Shown piece by piece: positions 1-9,298 of a DNA stretch of 33,193 bases. The translations under genes were made by a program, and so were the position numbers. Position 1 is the first letter of the stretch; the number at the start of each line of letters is the position of its first letter. The notes beneath the pieces were generated by a model that saw nothing but the letters and a program-made list of their open reading frames with translations, did not search any database and was not told the origin of the DNA. This stretch comes from Hyphomicrobiales bacterium (GTDB lineage Bacteria > Pseudomonadota > Alphaproteobacteria > MED-G09), in NCBI GenBank assembly GCA_028339975.1, contig JAOLDG010000003.1, forward strand, positions 145,001 to 178,193, written 5' to 3'.

Positions 1-902
<902 letters not shown>

Positions 903-910
903 GATCTCAT

Positions 911-932
911 TATCAATTTTCATCAATTGGTA
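911..932 (+). other. Hairpin in the 23S-5S spacer
   Basis: TATCAATT (911-918) pairs with AATTGGTA (925-932) with one G-U pair and a six-base loop. It lies just after the 23S 3' end in the otherwise featureless AT-rich spacer 903-1006. It may be a processing or protein-binding element of the pre-rRNA; the function is inferred only from position. Confidence 0.35.
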
Positions 933-1006
933 ATAAAGAATAGATATGATAAAAAACAACTACTAATTAAGAACAAATAAGAACTAAAAAAAATATTCTA
1001 CTTTTT

Positions 1007-1156
1007 TCAAATGTAATTTATTGGCCTGGTGATTCTAGCGAGAAGCCTACACACGATCCCATTCCGAACTCGAACGTTAAACTTCTCAGCGCTGATGGTA
1101 CTGCATCTTAAGGTGTGGGAGAGTAAGTCGTTGCCAGGCCTATAAATTACATTTGA
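1007..1156 (+). repeat. Perfect 14-bp inverted repeat enclosing 5S rRNA
   Basis: TCAAATGTAATTTA at 1007-1020 is exactly complementary to TAAATTACATTTGA at 1143-1156. The arms flank the 5S gene and extend its own terminal helix (GGCCTGG 1023-1029 with CCAGGCC 1134-1140), giving a pre-5S stem of more than 20 bp with only a small interior mismatch. The natural reading is a processing stem for the 5S precursor (RNase III or RNase E type); the enzyme is not shown by the sequence. Confidence 0.8.
1021..1140 (+). rRNA. rrf: 5S ribosomal RNA
   Basis: A 5S-like RNA of about 120 bases: terminal helix GGCCTGG/CCAGGCC, the internal CCGAACTCG motif at about 1063-1071, and the GATGGTACTGC stretch at about 1093-1103. 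It follows 23S after a spacer of roughly 120 bases and precedes tRNA-fMet, the usual alphaproteobacterial operon order. The exact mature ends are uncertain by a few bases. Confidence 0.95.
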
Positions 1157-1187
1157 ACTCTTTACAATGCTAAGTAGCCTATATTGA

Positions 1188-1264
<77 letters not shown>

Positions 1265-1305
1265 AACTCAGATATTTTTATAACCTAATCTTCATTTATT
1301 TTAGT

Positions 1306-1311
1306 TATAAT
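1306..1311 (+). promoter_or_regulatory. Possible -10 box (TATAAT) before the helicase gene
   Basis: A perfect TATAAT lies 30 bases upstream of the chosen helicase start, but no good -35 box is found at 16-18 bases. The same stretch can form an imperfect AT-rich hairpin (ATAACCTAA near 1280-1288 with TTAGTTAT near 1301-1308) followed by T-rich sequence, which could instead be a weak terminator of the rRNA operon. Both readings are tentative. Confidence 0.3.
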
Positions 1312-1340
1312 TTATTTTTACTAAAACAATGAGGTATGTT

Positions 1341-2990
1341 TTGACTGAATTTAAAGATCTTGGATTAAACAAAAGGGTTATTCAAGCCATTGAAAAAGAA
1401 AATTATGTAAATCCAACTCCAATCCAGGAAAAAGTTATTCCTGTCATGTTGGAGGGTCGTGATATTGTTGGAACTGCTCAAACAGGAACAGGAAAGACAG
1501 CTGCATTTGTTTTACCACTTCTTCACAGAATAGAAGAGGAAGGTAGAAGAGCAAAACCAAGAACATGCACAAATCTTATCATAGTCCCAACTAGAGAATT
1601 GGCTACTCAGATTTTTCAAAATGTTGCAATTTATGGTAAATTTATTCCTCATTCAAAAACTGTTGTTATGGGTGGTGCCAGAGCTGGAGCTCAAATTAAA
1701 GCTTTATCAAGAGGGCTTGATATAGTTATAGCTACTCCTGGAAGATTAGAAGATCATTTATCAACTAATAGTATTTCTCTTAACGATACCCGTACAGTTA
1801 TTTTAGATGAAGCGGATCAAATGATGGATCTTGGCTTCTTTCCTGCGATAAGACGTATAATGAGCTTTTTACCTACCGGACATCAGACTCTATTGCTATC
1901 TGCAACAATGCCAAAGCAAGTTCGATCTTTGGCTAAGGAATTTTTAACTGATCCAATCGATGTTAGTATTGGTCAACAGTCTAAACCTATAGAGAAGATT
2001 AACCAAAAAATACTTTTAGTTAGCCAACCATCAAAAAAACGTTTGCTAGTTGAGATTCTTAGCGATGTATATAAGGCGATTGTCTTTACTCGTACCAAGC
2101 ATGGTGCAGATAAGGTTGTTAGATATTTAAAAGAAAAAGGTATTGAGTCAACGGCTATTCACGGTAATAAAAGCCAAGGACAAAGACAGCGCTCACTTGA
2201 TATGTTTAAAAAAGATAAAGTTAATATACTTGTAGCAACGGACATTGCTGCACGAGGTATAGATATTGACGAGGTGTCTCATGTTGTTAATTTTGATATG
2301 CCAAATGTACCGGAATCATATGTTCACAGAATAGGGCGAACCGCGAGAGCTGGTAGTGATGGCATTGCCATATCCTTGTGTGATAGTTCTGAAGTTCCAT
2401 ATCTTAGGGATATTGAGAAGCTGATTGATCAAAAAATTCCTAGAGAAAAAGTTATGGAAGATGGAACTAGAAAAGAAGTTTTCTATGATCCTATGGAAGA
2501 TATTGACCACTCTAGATCGAAAAAAAAGAAATCATCCAATTCTCGAGGAAAGAAAAAACCTCATCGAGGACAGGGATACGACAAGAGCCCTAAGAGCGAA
2601 CGCTCCTCAAGTGAAAAACCAAATAAAAGTAAGGGGTATGATAAAAATTCTAAGAGTGAATACTCTCCAAATGAAAAATCCATTGGAAAATCTCAGTCTC
2701 AATTTGATAAAGAGATAAGTAAAGTTCCAAAAAATAAAAATAGCTCTAAAGGTAAAAGTAAAAAGAAAAAGCTAAACAAATTTTATACTAAACTTGAAAA
2801 AGTAAAAAATGCGAATGCTGATTCTGATGATGATTTTAAGAGCGCAGATCCAAAGAAAAAATTTAAAAGTCGTGATCAAAAACCAAATGGCGGTAAGGGT
2901 TCTTATAAACCTTCCTCAGCACCCGATAAAAAGGGTATAAAAAATAAAAAAAATAAAAAACCCTTAGCATCAAAAATATTTAAAAAATAA
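1341..2990 (+). CDS. rhlE: DEAD-box ATP-dependent RNA helicase, RhlE type
   Basis: Unwinds RNA duplexes with ATP; RhlE-type helicases act in ribosome assembly and mRNA turnover. All core motifs are present, numbered from the TTG start: Q motif (PTPIQ, 25-29), AQTGTGKT (46-53), PTREL (83-87), TPGR (132-135), DEAD (156-159), SAT (187-189), ARGID (304-308) and HRIGRTAR (329-336). From about residue 370 a long Lys/Ser-rich low-complexity tail follows, with two imperfect copies of a GYDK-x2-KSE-xS-x3-EK unit, probably a non-specific RNA-binding extension. I prefer TTG at 1341 because GAGGT (1331-1335) is five bases upstream and the product then begins MTEFKDLGL, typical for the family; ATG at 1329 is in frame but has no ribosome site. 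Its place beside the rRNA operon fits a ribosome role. Confidence 0.93.
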   Translation: MTEFKDLGLNKRVIQAIEKENYVNPTPIQEKVIPVMLEGRDIVGTAQTGTGKTAAFVLPLLHRIEEEGRRAKPRTCTNLIIVPTRELATQIFQNVAIYGKFIPHSKTVVMGGARAGAQIKALSRGLDIVIATPGRLEDHLSTNSISLNDTRTVILDEADQMMDLGFFPAIRRIMSFLPTGHQTLLLSATMPKQVRSLAKEFLTDPIDVSIGQQSKPIEKINQKILLVSQPSKKRLLVEILSDVYKAIVFTRTKHGADKVVRYLKEKGIESTAIHGNKSQGQRQRSLDMFKKDKVNILVATDIAARGIDIDEVSHVVNFDMPNVPESYVHRIGRTARAGSDGIAISLCDSSEVPYLRDIEKLIDQKIPREKVMEDGTRKEVFYDPMEDIDHSRSKKKKSSNSRGKKKPHRGQGYDKSPKSERSSSEKPNKSKGYDKNSKSEYSPNEKSIGKSQSQFDKEISKVPKNKNSSKGKSKKKKLNKFYTKLEKVKNANADSDDDFKSADPKKKFKSRDQKPNGGKGSYKPSSAPDKKGIKNKKNKKPLASKIFKK

Positions 2991-3067
2991 GTAAATTTGT
3001 TGTTGCAATAAAGTCGCATTCTTTTTTCTTTAATACACTGTTAGTATAAAAAATAAAGGTTGAGGCT

Positions 3068-3775
3068 ATGTCACAAAATATTGCTATAATTGGATCAAAA
3101 GGAGCCATTGGAAAAGGTTTTGTAGATTTTTATAAAAAACAAAATCCTTCTAATTCCATTCTTTCTTTATCAAGAAAAAACAAAGAAGCTGATGATGAGT
3201 TTTTTATTGATATTGAAGATGAGGGATCGGTTTGTGATGCAGCTGATCTATGTTCAAAAAAAGGTCCATTTGATAAAATTATTATAGCTACTGGAATTCT
3301 TCATGGTGTTGATTTTTCACCAGAAAAAACTCTAAAGAATCTTAATAAAGAAAATATGATGAAGGTTTTTTCTATTAACACCCTCGGTCCTGCTTTAGTT
3401 GCACGTTACTTCATTCCTTTAATGAAAAAAGAAAGCCCTTCTATTTTAGGTTTCTTATCGGCAAGAGTTGGTAGTATCTCAGATAATCAGTTAGGCGGAT
3501 GGTATTCATATAGGGCTTCAAAAGCCGCACTCAATATGATTATTAAAACATTAAGTATAGAAGTTGCGCGTAATAATAAAAACGCAGTGATAGTTGGTCT
3601 TCACCCTGGGACAGTTGAGAGTAATTTATCCAATCCTTTTCAAGGTAATGTTCCCGACGGCAAGTTATTTTCACCAGAACATTCCGTTACTCAAATGGCA
3701 GAAGTAATGAATAAATTAACACCTAGTGACAGTGGTAACTGTTTTGCCTGGGATGGGAAACGGATAGAATTTTAA
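3068..3775 (+). CDS. Short-chain dehydrogenase/reductase (SDR)
   Basis: A 235-residue NAD(P)-dependent oxidoreductase of the classical SDR fold, substrate unknown. The N-terminal cofactor loop is GSKGAIG (9-15), a variant of TGxxxGxG. The catalytic Tyr-Lys pair is Y148-x3-K152 in YSYRASK, with Ser131 in FLSAR and Asn104 in SINTLGPA, and the PG motif follows in LHPGTVES. It resembles the CsgA/C-factor-like SDRs. Its stop overlaps the photolyase start by one base (TAATG), so the two are translationally coupled; SDRs of this type are often seen beside photolyases in marine bacteria, which suggests a shared light- or stress-responsive unit. The real substrate cannot be read from sequence. Confidence 0.85.
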   Translation: MSQNIAIIGSKGAIGKGFVDFYKKQNPSNSILSLSRKNKEADDEFFIDIEDEGSVCDAADLCSKKGPFDKIIIATGILHGVDFSPEKTLKNLNKENMMKVFSINTLGPALVARYFIPLMKKESPSILGFLSARVGSISDNQLGGWYSYRASKAALNMIIKTLSIEVARNNKNAVIVGLHPGTVESNLSNPFQGNVPDGKLFSPEHSVTQMAEVMNKLTPSDSGNCFAWDGKRIEF

Positions 3776-5211
3776 TGACCGCAAAGAGACTAATATCCAT
3801 TCACTGGTTTAGACAAGACCTTCGCCTATCTGATAACCCTGCTTTATCCGAAGCTATAGAATCTGGTGATATTTTACCTATTTATATTTTAGATGATATT
3901 AATTCTAATGATAATAAAATGGGAGAAGCAAGCCGTTGGTGGCTTCATCATTCCTTGAGTAATCTTAATAAAAAATTAGGTGGTAAAATATCATTTTATA
4001 ATGGTGACCCCAAAGAAATATTTAATAAATTATCAGAGCAATATGATGTGAAGTCCATTTATTGGAATCGATGCTATGAACCCTGGAGAATAAAAAGAGA
4101 TAAGGATCTTAAAAAAGATTTAGAAGAAAAAAATATTCATATCGAAACTCATAATGGATCTCTTCTCTGGGAGCCCTGGACAGTTCTAAAAAATGATGGA
4201 ACTCCTTATAGAGTTTTTAGCCCTTACTATAAAAGAGGGTGCTTGGAAGCCCCAGCCCCAAGAGAGCCTATTCAAGAGCCAAGTTTGTCTAATATTGTTT
4301 CCAATCTTTTTGACAGCTTATCACTTGATGATTTAGATCTCCTCCCTGAAGTTGGCTGGTATGAAGATATGGAAAACCTATGGAGTCCCGGGGAAGATGG
4401 AGCAAAAGAAAAACTTCATAAGTTCTTAGATTATGGTCTATTAGGTTATAAAGAGGGTCGAAATTTTCCCTCTCGAGAGAATGTATCGCAACTTTCACCG
4501 CATATGCATTTTGGTGAAGTATCCGCTAACCAAGTTTGGTATGGTGCTCAATTAAAAGAGGGTGAGAAAGGGATTGATAAGGATTTAAAACATTTTTTAA
4601 GTGAATTAGGTTGGAGGGAGTTCTCATATAGTTTGCTATATCATTTTCCAACTCTACCAAAAGAAAACTTACAGAAAAAGTTTGATAACTTTCCTTGGAC
4701 AGAAAATTTAGATTATCTTGAAAAATGGAAAAAAGGTCAGACAGGCTACCCTATTGTTGATGCTGGTATGAGAGAATTATGGCAGACCGGTTATATGCAT
4801 AATCGTGTAAGAATGATTGTGGGATCCTTTTTAGTTAAAAATCTTTTGCTTCATTGGCACGAAGGCGAAAAATGGTTTTGGGATTGCTTGATTGATGCTG
4901 ACTTGGCAAGTAATAGTGCAAGTTGGCAATGGGTTGCCGGCTCAGGTGCGGATGCGGCTCCTTATTTCCGTATTTTTAATCCAGTAACGCAAGGTTTAAG
5001 GTTTGACCCAGATGGTGACTATACAAAAAAATATGTTCCTGAACTAAAAGATCTTCCCAGTAAATATTTATACTCCCCTTGGGAGGCTCCTTTAGATATT
5101 TTAAATGAAGCGGGTGTAACACTTGGAAAAAACTACCCTAATCCAGTTGTGGACTTGAAGCAGTCTCGTGAAAAAGCTTTAGACGCTTTTTCCGTTATTC
5201 GAATTAAATAA
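3775..5211 (+). CDS. phrB: Deoxyribodipyrimidine photolyase (CPD class I)
   Basis: Repairs cyclobutane pyrimidine dimers with blue light and reduced FAD. It has 478 residues, normal for class I photolyases: an N-terminal antenna domain (begins at HWFRQDLRLSDNPAL, 10-24) and a C-terminal FAD domain (about 210-470). The electron-transfer Trp triad of the E. coli enzyme (W306, W359, W382) matches W308, W361 and W384 at a constant offset of two. N380 in DLASNSASWQW matches the FAD N5-contacting Asn378 of photolyases rather than the Asp or Cys of cryptochromes, and ELGWREF (277-283) carries the lesion-binding Glu and Trp. This supports a working repair enzyme. Its last 8 bases overlap the convergent protease gene. 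Confidence 0.95.
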   Translation: MTAKRLISIHWFRQDLRLSDNPALSEAIESGDILPIYILDDINSNDNKMGEASRWWLHHSLSNLNKKLGGKISFYNGDPKEIFNKLSEQYDVKSIYWNRCYEPWRIKRDKDLKKDLEEKNIHIETHNGSLLWEPWTVLKNDGTPYRVFSPYYKRGCLEAPAPREPIQEPSLSNIVSNLFDSLSLDDLDLLPEVGWYEDMENLWSPGEDGAKEKLHKFLDYGLLGYKEGRNFPSRENVSQLSPHMHFGEVSANQVWYGAQLKEGEKGIDKDLKHFLSELGWREFSYSLLYHFPTLPKENLQKKFDNFPWTENLDYLEKWKKGQTGYPIVDAGMRELWQTGYMHNRVRMIVGSFLVKNLLLHWHEGEKWFWDCLIDADLASNSASWQWVAGSGADAAPYFRIFNPVTQGLRFDPDGDYTKKYVPELKDLPSKYLYSPWEAPLDILNEAGVTLGKNYPNPVVDLKQSREKALDAFSVIRIK

Positions 5212-7285
5212 TATAGAGATCCGTATAAATACCTTCATCATTCCCTGATAAATTGAGAATATCATCTACACCAAAAGTACGAGCAAAATCAGAAAAAGTT
5301 AAATCTGTTCCAGCTGTTCCATTGGTTACATTTCCACCAAAATTATAGGAAAACTCATCTGCATTATTAACTGTTATTACCCTTGAGTCTTCTAAGGTTA
5401 AGCGCACGGTATCTTTGGCCCATTGGCTTTTTGTTACTTGGGTATTGCTTGGTATTTGAATGGTATTTGTACCACTTGTATCAATAATGGTTATTGAACT
5501 TTTTTCTGGAAGAAGATTAGAGATAAAATAGGTATCATCTCCATCAAGACCCCTAAGAGTTTTAGCCTGGCCATCGGCAACTATAACATTATCCCCAGCA
5601 CTGAAATTCTGGGTTCCAGATTTTGTTTCTGTCGAAAAGGCTTTAAGAGTATTTTTTGTTGAATCTGTTGTGGATGAAAGAGTATATTTTAGATAAGCAC
5701 CTTCTGTTAATCCTGAAGTTACTTCGCCGCTAGAATTAGGGTATTCAGATCGAGTATCTGGAATATTTAAACTTATAGTTTGATCGGTAAAAACTATTTC
5801 ACTAAAACCAACAAAATAATCAATTCCTATATCAGGATGTTGAACAAGATAAATACCTTGAGCTTCTTGATTGACTGCATAAAATCTATTTCCAAACTGA
5901 TCCGTTTCAGACATTTTATTTTTGATATCAGAATAAGAATAATTAATTGTGACTGACTCACCGTCATTATTAGCAAGAAATATTTGATCAGTAGGATTTT
6001 CTGTTACTCTGTCCCCTAACTTAGAATAAGGGCTGATACTTAGAATAGGAGGAATTTCACCTGCTTTACCCCATATTTCCTCTAGCGCTTTAACATCAAT
6101 TTCAGAAAACCATGAATACACATTACCTTCGGTATCTGTATTAACATACTCCATTACACTATCGGTTGGACTAACCTCATCAGGACCATCTGTGGCCCAA
6201 TCGCCATCATTTCTATCCCAAGGATGCTCTAGACCTAGAGCATGACCTAATTCGTGAATATAAACTTTTGTCCAATCATCTTTTATAAATTGTGATACTT
6301 CCTCAGAATCTTCTGGAATAGATCCAAACCAGCTCATACTAAGTTTATAAAATCCTTTATTCGAATTATCTACTAGAAATACATGAAGTCCCTGATTGGT
6401 GCTTAAAGCAGCCTGATTTAAGTCACTTAACATATGAATAATAAAAGTAGCTTCGTCTCTGTTTGATGTTTCTGTTAAAGTTAGACCAAATTCATCATTG
6501 GCTCTCTTATTAATGCTTCTAATACTTTCTAATTGCCAATCTGTGAAATCAATTACAGATTTATTGATAACTACATCACCTTCTGAAGCTATATAATATT
6601 TGAAAATTCCTCCACTTGTAGCCCTTGCATAAAGATCAGGCGGTCCCATCTTTAGGTCTTCAGAAGTAATTTCATTTACCATACTATCTCCTTGAATTTT
6701 TAATTCATTGTAATAGGTTTTTATCATAGATCTATCAAAATCACTTAAAACAAAATTAGATGAATAATCACCTGGTTGTTGAGGATCTTCCATTACACTT
6801 TGAAACTCTGATGATGGTGTAATATCACCAAGCCCAAGAATATTACCTATTTCATGAAGAGCTATTTGTTTTAAAGAAATAAAATCTAAATCTTCTGGTT
6901 CAAATCTAATTATTGCATGAGTAATTATTCCACTATCATTCCAGAAAGACTCCCAATAAGCGTAATTTGATGATACTCCGTATCCATCTACATATGTTAG
7001 ACCAAAAGTTAAGTCTGCCAACTTATCATCATCAACATATTTAAATTCAATTGTATCTAATTCATTATCCCACAAACTTATTGCTTCTTTTAATATTACC
7101 TTTTCTGAAGCTGTAAATTGCCTAATTAGATTAGTTGAAAGATTAGTATCGTCATTTCTTAATGAGTCTGACGGAAAGCTATAAGTAATTGCTATGATTG
7201 TTTTTTCATTGTTCCATTTAACATTGTAAAAATCATCATAAAATTTTTCAGTAAAGAAGCTTAGATCTTTATTATTATAACTCAT
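5204..7285 (-). CDS. Secreted double-metzincin protease with RTX-type C-terminal module
   Basis: A 693-residue protein with two metzincin-like zinc protease domains in tandem and a C-terminal export module. Domain 1 (about 25-195) has LHEIGNILGLGD (143-154): His144 and Glu145 are kept, but the second and third zinc ligands are Asn148 and Asp154, so it is probably inactive; a Met-turn-like SVM (163-165) remains. Domain 2 (about 225-405) has the intact HELGHALGLEH (344-354) with SVMEY (376-380) as Met-turn, as in serralysin/matrixin M10 enzymes. The last 162 residues match the module in the next two genes and end DLYII. There is no N-terminal signal peptide, which fits type I secretion. It is last in a minus-strand run, 15 bases after the previous gene, with no clear ribosome site. 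The target protein is unknown. Confidence 0.85.
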   Translation of the reverse strand: MSYNNKDLSFFTEKFYDDFYNVKWNNEKTIIAITYSFPSDSLRNDDTNLSTNLIRQFTASEKVILKEAISLWDNELDTIEFKYVDDDKLADLTFGLTYVDGYGVSSNYAYWESFWNDSGIITHAIIRFEPEDLDFISLKQIALHEIGNILGLGDITPSSEFQSVMEDPQQPGDYSSNFVLSDFDRSMIKTYYNELKIQGDSMVNEITSEDLKMGPPDLYARATSGGIFKYYIASEGDVVINKSVIDFTDWQLESIRSINKRANDEFGLTLTETSNRDEATFIIHMLSDLNQAALSTNQGLHVFLVDNSNKGFYKLSMSWFGSIPEDSEEVSQFIKDDWTKVYIHELGHALGLEHPWDRNDGDWATDGPDEVSPTDSVMEYVNTDTEGNVYSWFSEIDVKALEEIWGKAGEIPPILSISPYSKLGDRVTENPTDQIFLANNDGESVTINYSYSDIKNKMSETDQFGNRFYAVNQEAQGIYLVQHPDIGIDYFVGFSEIVFTDQTISLNIPDTRSEYPNSSGEVTSGLTEGAYLKYTLSSTTDSTKNTLKAFSTETKSGTQNFSAGDNVIVADGQAKTLRGLDGDDTYFISNLLPEKSSITIIDTSGTNTIQIPSNTQVTKSQWAKDTVRLTLEDSRVITVNNADEFSYNFGGNVTNGTAGTDLTFSDFARTFGVDDILNLSGNDEGIYTDLYII
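5207..5692 (-). repeat. C-terminal export module, copy 1 (protease gene)
   Basis: The last 162 codons of the protease gene are clearly homologous to copies 2 and 3, with the same core (SGTQN, GLDGDDTYFISNLLPE, DTSGTNTIQIPSNT, GGNVTNGTAGTDLTF), but this copy is the most divergent, mainly in its final 25 residues. Confidence 0.85.
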
Positions 7286-7300
7286 AAGAAAATAATTAAT

Positions 7301-9247
7301 TTATACAATATATAGATCCGCTATGGATCCAACGCTATTTATTGATAAATCATCTACTCCAAAAGAAAGAGCAAGCTCAGAAAAAGTTAAATCTGTTCCA
7401 GCTGTTCCATTGGTTACATTTCCACCAAGATTATAGGAAAATTCATCAGCATTATTTACTGTTATTACTCGCGAATCTTCAAATGTTAGACGCACAGTAT
7501 CATTAGCCCACTGACTTTTGATTACTTGGGTATTACTTGGGATTTGAATCGTATTTGTCCCACTTGTATCGATAATAGTTATTGAGCTGTTTTCTGGTAA
7601 AAGGTTTGAGATGAAATAGGTATCATCACCATCAAGGCCTCGAAGAGTTTTAGCTTGGCCATCAGCTACAATAATATTATCACCAGAATTATAATTCTGA
7701 GTTCCAGATTGTGTTTCAGTCGCATAAGCTTTTAAAATATTTTTTGTTGAGTCTGTTGTATTTGAAAGCTGATATTTTGGTTTATTAATTTCTCTTTCTT
7801 CAATCGTTAAATAATCTGAATATCTGATATTATATTGAGAACTAAAAGAAAAATAGGAACCTGTATCAACATCATAAGCACCGTAATATGTATCTAATTG
7901 ATTATTTTTATAATCGTTATAAGGATTATCAGGGTTATCATTTTCTCTTAATTTGGAGGAGAATACTCCCTGAAGACTTCCAACATCAGATATTTGTCGA
8001 GAATAAAATAATGAATTATCTTCACTTGCATTTACAATAAAATGTCCATTACCATAATTAAAGATAGCTACAGTTTCATTTGTAACCATTTTTTTAAGCC
8101 CGTCATATCTAAAGACTATATCTAAATCATTATCTTGATCTAAATCAATTAAACTAGCATCTATAACCCATGGATTCTTATATCCATCATAATCATTCTC
8201 AACTGTATCTGTTCCATTGGGTCTGGTATCGAGACCTATGATTCTTGTACTTGTTTCATCAACAAAAGAACCATCAGGTTGCTGAATCATAACTTGAAAT
8301 GATTTTCCTCCATAATAAGGCTCATTTCGACTTTGTGAAAATAAAAGATCTACTAATCCATCATTATTAATATCGCCACTATCAATATCCAACCATATAG
8401 TATCTTTACTTCCAAAAAGACCATCAGGTAGTTTTTTTACATCATCTTTAGAAAAGTTTCCTTCTCCATCTTGTTCGATTATATAAGCGCCCTCGGTTAT
8501 TCTTCCATCTCCTCCTAGTATTAACTCTTTAATATTATCATTGTCATAATCGACAAATAATACAGTTAGATAAGTATTAGAATTATCACCAAATAAACTA
8601 AAAATTTCAGGGGGTAACGCCTTTGTTTCAAAAGATTTACCTTGTTTATTTATGTATAATTTAGTGTCGGATCCTCCAGCATTTCCAATATAAATATCTG
8701 GATAATTATCACCATTTATATCATCAGCAGCAACAGAATGAGTAAATCCTTGAGTTGGGGCGCCTGAACCTGTTGTTCCGCTTTCATCTTCTAATAGATT
8801 TGAAGAATCTGTGTAACCTCCATTATTATTTGATAAATATAATAGATGTCTATCTTCGAAACCTTTCTCAGTATTATCTGACATATCATAGCCATGTCCG
8901 ACGACTAAAACATCGATTCTTCCATCAAGATTAAAGTCAGCAAAGACAGCCTCGCGGGGATATGACTGACCGTATTGTTGATCGGTAATTTCATATTTTT
9001 TTAGAGTACCATCACCCATATTCTCTAAAATTACTGGACGATAAAAGACTTCTGTTTCTCGATCTTGAGCAACATCACCGAAAGATAAAATGAGATCAGA
9101 GTCTCCATCTCCATCTAAATCTTTTGCGTAATAGTATTGCCAGAAAGAACTTGAATAATCACCATAATATGGTGGTAATTGAAACTCCCCTTTATCATTG
9201 AAAAGGAGATCACTATAAAGAATTTCGGTATTAATTTTTACAATCAT
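7301..9247 (-). CDS. Secreted VCBS/FG-GAP beta-propeller protein (copy A)
   Basis: A 648-residue protein with six calcium-binding FG-GAP/VCBS-type loops of the form D-x-[DN]-x-[DN]-x-x-x-[DE]: residues 43-51, 104-112, 176-184, 233-241, 292-300 and 368-376. Their spacing of about 60 residues fits blades of an integrin-alpha-like propeller. After a linker rich in Asn, Asp and Tyr (about 390-488), the last 160 residues form the shared C-terminal module ending DLYIV. It has no signal peptide, membrane segment or enzyme motif. It is probably exported by a type I system and folds with calcium outside the cell, binding a surface, glycan or partner protein; these roles are inferred. It is a paralog of the next upstream gene, whose N-terminal part is far more divergent than its C-terminal module. 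Confidence 0.85.
   Translation of the reverse strand: MIVKINTEILYSDLLFNDKGEFQLPPYYGDYSSSFWQYYYAKDLDGDGDSDLILSFGDVAQDRETEVFYRPVILENMGDGTLKKYEITDQQYGQSYPREAVFADFNLDGRIDVLVVGHGYDMSDNTEKGFEDRHLLYLSNNNGGYTDSSNLLEDESGTTGSGAPTQGFTHSVAADDINGDNYPDIYIGNAGGSDTKLYINKQGKSFETKALPPEIFSLFGDNSNTYLTVLFVDYDNDNIKELILGGDGRITEGAYIIEQDGEGNFSKDDVKKLPDGLFGSKDTIWLDIDSGDINNDGLVDLLFSQSRNEPYYGGKSFQVMIQQPDGSFVDETSTRIIGLDTRPNGTDTVENDYDGYKNPWVIDASLIDLDQDNDLDIVFRYDGLKKMVTNETVAIFNYGNGHFIVNASEDNSLFYSRQISDVGSLQGVFSSKLRENDNPDNPYNDYKNNQLDTYYGAYDVDTGSYFSFSSQYNIRYSDYLTIEEREINKPKYQLSNTTDSTKNILKAYATETQSGTQNYNSGDNIIVADGQAKTLRGLDGDDTYFISNLLPENSSITIIDTSGTNTIQIPSNTQVIKSQWANDTVRLTFEDSRVITVNNADEFSYNLGGNVTNGTAGTDLTFSELALSFGVDDLSINSVGSIADLYIV
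7304..7783 (-). repeat. C-terminal export module, copy 2
   Basis: 160 codons starting at KPKYQLSNTT. Compared by eye with copy 3, nine residues differ, so about 94% identity, and the DNA is also very similar over the full length. Outside the module the two genes diverge quickly. Confidence 0.9.
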
Positions 9248-9298
9248 AATTCATGGTCCATTAGCTATATAAATTTAGCAATTTTTTTTATTATTATT

